A DNA stretch of 54,525 nt from positions 1 through 54,525 of the forward strand of contig DASXQT010000045.1 in the NCBI GenBank assembly GCA_036507005.1, in the 5' to 3' direction. The notes below the pieces were generated by a model. That model saw nothing but the letters and a program-made list of their open reading frames with translations, was not told where the DNA came from and searched no databases. The stretch comes from WS-2 sp036507005 (lineage in GTDB: Bacteria; Eisenbacteria; RBG-16-71-46). Numbering within the stretch: position 1 is the first letter of the stretch; every line of letters starts with the position of its first letter. This document shows, one piece after another, positions 51,479 through 54,525 of the stretch. Both the position numbers and the translations under genes were made by a program.

Positions 51479-51856
51479 TGCGGTCGCGGCACCCTAGTGC
51501 ACGGATGAGGAGCCTGCAATCTTCGGAGCCCCGGACGCCCCGCGCCCGCTGAGTCCCCGCCAGGCCAAAAACATCGCTATTTGCAATGTATCTTTCTAAG
51601 ACGTAGTTAATTCAACAATAGCTAAATTGCAATCGTAAGTATGATTTGCAATCATAGTGCTTGCGGAATCCACTAGTCGGGTCCGCAGCAGGTAACAGGT
51701 CCAGCGGGTGCAGCCTAACGCGATGCGTGCGTTGTGGTTGTAAGGGCATCCGCAAACCAGGATGGCGGTTTCGTTCGCGGCGCGGCCAGGGGGCCGACCG
51801 CAAATAGCACGGAAGTGGACGTTCCGCCGGAGATCCCCCAGGTGAGGAGCAGCACA
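51479..51856. promoter_or_regulatory. AT-rich control region with three TTGCAAT sites and a palindrome
   Basis: The stretch about 51568-51660 is strikingly AT-rich for this genome. TTGCAAT, whose core TTGCAA is self-complementary, occurs at 51581, 51627 and 51646. The last lies inside a perfect palindrome with 7-base arms TATGATT and AATCATA around TGC (51640-51656). It stands between the divergent PpiC lipoprotein and beta-helix genes, so it is a good candidate for a regulator site affecting one or both. A weak ribosome site GGTGAGGAG precedes the GTG at 51857. Confidence 0.6.
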
Positions 51857-54271
51857 GTGACTTGGAATCAGAAGTTGAAAGACATGGGCGGAGCCGGGAT
51901 CGATACCCGGGCCCGCCGCACCCATGGCAGGCGCGCCGCCGGGATCAACCGGATCGGCACGCCGCTCGCGCTCGGCCTGCTGGTGGCCGGCGCCGGTCTC
52001 GGCCTCGGCCGGGCCGCTTCGGCCGACGAGTTCTTCGTCGACAACCGCAACCCGGCGTGCTCGGACGCCGGCCCCGGAACCTCCGCCAGCCCGTACTGCA
52101 CGATCACGGCCGCCCTCGCCGCGCACCACGCCGCCGGCACCACGGTCAGCGTGATGCCGGGCGTCTACCGCGAGCGGGTCACCGTGCCGGGCTCCGGCGC
52201 GGCGGGCACTCCGCTCGTCGTCCGGGCCCTGAGCGCCCCCGGCCAGCCGGTGGTGGTGGACGGCGCGGACGACTTCTCGAACGCCGCGCTCTGGACCCGC
52301 TACAGCGGCAACGTGTGGCTCGCCAGCAGCGTGACCTGGAGCCCCTTCCAGGTGTTCGCCGACGGCGCCCGCCTCGCGCCCGCGACCGGGTCTCCTGATT
52401 CGCTCGCCCCGCGCAGCTTCCTCTACGTCGCCGGCACGGGTCTCTACGTGAACGCCGCCGGCGGCAGCCCGGCCACGCACCTCGCGCTGGTCGGCCATCG
52501 CCCCTACGGCTTCTACGTCGGCGGCAAGACCTACGTCACGATCGACGGCTTCGAGGTCACCCGGGCCGAGGATCGCGGCATCATGATTACCAACGTCTCG
52601 AGCCACATCGAGGTGCTCCGCAACCTGGTGCACTGGTCCTACCGCATGGGGATCCAGGCGCTGGGCTGCAGCGCGGTCCACATCGCCTCGAACGTGTCGG
52701 CCGACAACAGCCACCACGGCATCTCGCTCACCGCGGGCACCACCGGCTCGACGATCGAGGACAACGAGTCGTGCCGCAACCTCCTGCCCGGCAACCGCAT
52801 CGCCAACGGGCTCTACATGTTCGACGCCCCGCGGAATCTGATCCGCCGGAACCGGTTCCACGACAACCAGGACACCGGTGAGCACTTCCAGACCGGATCG
52901 GACAGCAGCATCTCGATCCAGAACATGTCCTGGAACAACGGCGACCACGGCTACGACCACTACCAGGCGGCCGGGAACATCCACGTGAACGACGTGGCGT
53001 TCGGAAACCACATGGACGGGTTCTCGTTCGAGGGCAACTCGCCGAACAACCAGCTCTTCAACAGCATCGCGATCGAGAACGGGCTCACCACCAACGAGTA
53101 CGACCTGTGGGTGGACAGCACCTCCGCGGTCGGGTTCGTCTCGAACGACAACCTCTTCTGGAACTCCACCACCGAGTGGCCGGTCAAGTACATCTCGACC
53201 CGGTACACCCTGGTGTCGGATTACGTCGCCGCCAGCGGCCAGGACACGCGCACGCTCCAGTCGGATCCGATGTTCGTGGCCCCGGGCGCGGGGGACTTCC
53301 ACGTCCAGGGCGGCTCGCCGGCGATCGACAACGGCAACAGCGAGGCGCCCGACTTCCCGGCCGCGGACGCCGACGGCAACTCCTGGATGGACGTCCCGTC
53401 GGTCGGCAACCTGGGCATGGGGCTGATCCCGTACACCGACCGCGGAGCGTTCGAGTTCCAGTTCCAGTCCGACCCCACGAACCTGGTCCAGAATCCGTCA
53501 TTCGAGTTCGACACCTGGGGCTGGGCGGCGGTCTCGGACACGATGATGCGCAAGGCCGGGGGCCAGGACGGCGGATCCTGCCTCGAGATGCAGGCCAAGC
53601 CCGGCCAGACCGTATTCGGCGTGACCGACTCGCCGGATTGGGTCGCTTCCTCGCCGGCGGCGAGCACGCGCTACCGCATCACGGCGTGGGGCCGGACCGA
53701 CGCGGGGTCGGGCAAGTGGTACTTCAAGATCAAGGAGTACATTCCCGGCAAGTCGCAGTTGAAGACGACCACCAAGGTGGTTCTCACCAGCGCCTGGAAG
53801 TCGATGACGTTCGACTACCTCACGCGCTGGAAGGGCTCGAAGATCGACCTCCAGATCACCGGTGACACGTTCGGGACCGTGAAGAGATTCCAGGTCGACA
53901 ACGTCTCGATCCGCGTCGTGACGGCGGCCATGGTGGCCGAAGCCGGGCTCACCGAGGAGGAAGGCGCCGCTCCCGCGGTCGAGGAGGCCGCCGCCCTCCG
54001 GTTCATCGGGTTCGGCCCCAACCCGATGCGGCTCACGGCGCAGCTCGCCTTCAGCACCTCGCGTCCCGGGCCGGTGAGCGTGCACGTCTACGACGTCAGC
54101 GGGCGCCTGGTCCGCACCCTCGCGGACGGCGCCACGACCGCGGCGGGCCGTCACCTCTTCACGCTCGACGCGCGCCGGGACGACGGCCGCGCGATGGCGG
54201 ACGGGGTTTACTTCTACCAGATCCGCACTGCGGAGAGCCGGAAGGTCGGACGGTTCGTCGTGGTTCGGTGA
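51857..54271 (+). CDS. Secreted right-handed beta-helix protein with FlgD/Por-type C-terminal tail
   Basis: 804 aa from GTG 51857; a GTG at 51734 is also open but lacks a site. A long basic n-region and hydrophobic core (about 34-52) end in AASA-type cleavage. The NosD/pectate-lyase-like parallel helix occupies about 60-500, with asparagine ladders and repeated I-x-x-N-x-x-x-x-N-x-x-x-G-I/Y coils (NRFHDNQDTGEHF, NSIAIENGLTTNEYDLWVD). A carbohydrate-binding-like beta domain follows about 575-695 (NPSFEFDTWGW ... VDNVSIRVV), then the tail GFGPNPMRL...YDVSGRLVRTL...GVYFYQIR. Residues of pectate lyase active sites were not identified, so it may be an adhesin or glycan-binding enzyme. Confidence 0.86.
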   Translation: MTWNQKLKDMGGAGIDTRARRTHGRRAAGINRIGTPLALGLLVAGAGLGLGRAASADEFFVDNRNPACSDAGPGTSASPYCTITAALAAHHAAGTTVSVMPGVYRERVTVPGSGAAGTPLVVRALSAPGQPVVVDGADDFSNAALWTRYSGNVWLASSVTWSPFQVFADGARLAPATGSPDSLAPRSFLYVAGTGLYVNAAGGSPATHLALVGHRPYGFYVGGKTYVTIDGFEVTRAEDRGIMITNVSSHIEVLRNLVHWSYRMGIQALGCSAVHIASNVSADNSHHGISLTAGTTGSTIEDNESCRNLLPGNRIANGLYMFDAPRNLIRRNRFHDNQDTGEHFQTGSDSSISIQNMSWNNGDHGYDHYQAAGNIHVNDVAFGNHMDGFSFEGNSPNNQLFNSIAIENGLTTNEYDLWVDSTSAVGFVSNDNLFWNSTTEWPVKYISTRYTLVSDYVAASGQDTRTLQSDPMFVAPGAGDFHVQGGSPAIDNGNSEAPDFPAADADGNSWMDVPSVGNLGMGLIPYTDRGAFEFQFQSDPTNLVQNPSFEFDTWGWAAVSDTMMRKAGGQDGGSCLEMQAKPGQTVFGVTDSPDWVASSPAASTRYRITAWGRTDAGSGKWYFKIKEYIPGKSQLKTTTKVVLTSAWKSMTFDYLTRWKGSKIDLQITGDTFGTVKRFQVDNVSIRVVTAAMVAEAGLTEEEGAAPAVEEAAALRFIGFGPNPMRLTAQLAFSTSRPGPVSVHVYDVSGRLVRTLADGATTAAGRHLFTLDARRDDGRAMADGVYFYQIRTAESRKVGRFVVVR

Positions 54272-54292
54272 TCTCCCTTTAGGGTCCTCACC

Positions 54293-54332
54293 CGGCGGTC
54301 ACCTCCAGGATGGAGGGGGCCGCCGTTCCTTT
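54293..54332 (+). terminator. Intrinsic terminator after the beta-helix gene
   Basis: CGGCGG (54293-54298) pairs with CCGCCG (54320-54325) and CCTCC with GGAGG inside it around an AGGAT loop. The stem is followed by TTCCTTTTGGG, a T-rich end. It lies 21 bp past the stop at 54271 on the plus strand. Confidence 0.75.
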
Positions 54333-54386
54333 TGGGGCCCGCGCCGCGGCGCGGGCCGGACGCCGCGCCCGCCGCGCGCCCCGACC

Positions 54387-54525
54387 TCACACGGCGGGGA
54401 CCCAGCCCTCCTCGACCTGGAATCGGACCGTGACCTGCCGCAGCCGGCGCCGGGAGGGAAACACGATGCGCAGACGCGGGTCGAAGTAGTCCTTGAGCAG
54501 GGCAGGCCGCGGGTGCTCGAGGAAC
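54387..54525 (-). CDS. C-terminal fragment of an unidentified protein, cut by the window edge
   Basis: The minus strand is open from the right edge to TGA at 54387-54389, giving 45 residues that end in VEEGWVPAV. They form a mix of basic and hydrophobic segments (DYFDPRLRIVFPSRRRLRQVTVRFQ) consistent with a real protein rather than a shadow. The N-terminus lies beyond 54525. I do not recognise the family. It converges on the beta-helix gene, whose terminator lies between them. Confidence 0.55.
   Translation of the reverse strand, partial: FLEHPRPALLKDYFDPRLRIVFPSRRRLRQVTVRFQVEEGWVPAV

Noticed and set aside
1..54525. CRISPR arrays, tRNA or rRNA genes, insertion sequences
   Set aside because: I found no regularly spaced repeats with unique spacers, no cloverleaf with a T-loop, and no transposase with inverted ends. 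The tandem repeats found have two or three copies without spacers.

Overview
The window is a very GC-rich chromosomal segment from a Gram-negative bacterium. SurA-like chaperones, FtsE/FtsX/EnvC, an outer-membrane beta-barrel and a lipoprotein imply an outer membrane. Three large secreted proteins end in a FlgD/Por-type immunoglobulin-like tail of about 80 residues (N-P...GR.VR.L...G.Y..R). Such tails are common in the FCB group and in high-GC uncultured relatives such as Candidatus Eisenbacteria. That placement is an inference from style and gene content; no rRNA gene is present to test it.

Layout. 350-5673: a degenerate polysaccharide-deacetylase-like protein, a Cys/His-rich secreted protein, an OmpR-type histidine kinase/response regulator pair, and an SRPBCC protein. 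5735-15614 (minus strand): a dihaem cytochrome c and the housekeeping genes ksgA, tatD, metG and ricT, interrupted by a secreted propeller-like protein, a broken AbiEii-type nucleotidyltransferase with its small partner, and a HEAT-repeat protein. 15870-21630: two secreted S9 peptidases flanking an AmpG-like permease. 21908-24985: a three-gene cassette of visibly lower GC. All three products carry export signals, and the last ends in a PD-(D/E)XK nuclease-like domain. 25224-29166: an amidohydrolase, the DNA polymerase III delta' subunit (holB), and a DUF1460 amidase-like protein. 29493-32456: a large BNR-repeat secreted protein. 32573-40261: a complete histidine operon (leader peptide, then hisG-D-C-H-A-B-F, an inositol-monophosphatase-like hisN candidate, and hisIE). 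40426-45152: a small barrel protein converging on envC-ftsX-ftsE and a SurA-like gene. 45548-49667: a LytS/LytTR two-component pair and a CPBP membrane protease. 49748-51478: a PpiC/SurA-like lipoprotein. 51857-54271: a secreted beta-helix protein. At the right edge lies the C-terminus of another gene.

How the parts fit. The clearest regulatory system is upstream of hisG. A consensus-like promoter drives a 29-codon leader peptide with six His codons within an eight-codon stretch. It is followed by three mutually exclusive hairpins, the last an intrinsic terminator: a textbook-style histidine attenuator read directly from the sequence. holB, ricT, metG, tatD and ksgA keep the order and strand they have in Bacillus-type genomes but are spread over about 21 kb, so the accessory genes between them look like insertions into an ancestral cluster. 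The most unfamiliar content is the low-GC cassette at 21.9-25.0 kb. It reads as a possible exported nuclease/toxin module with two novel partner proteins.
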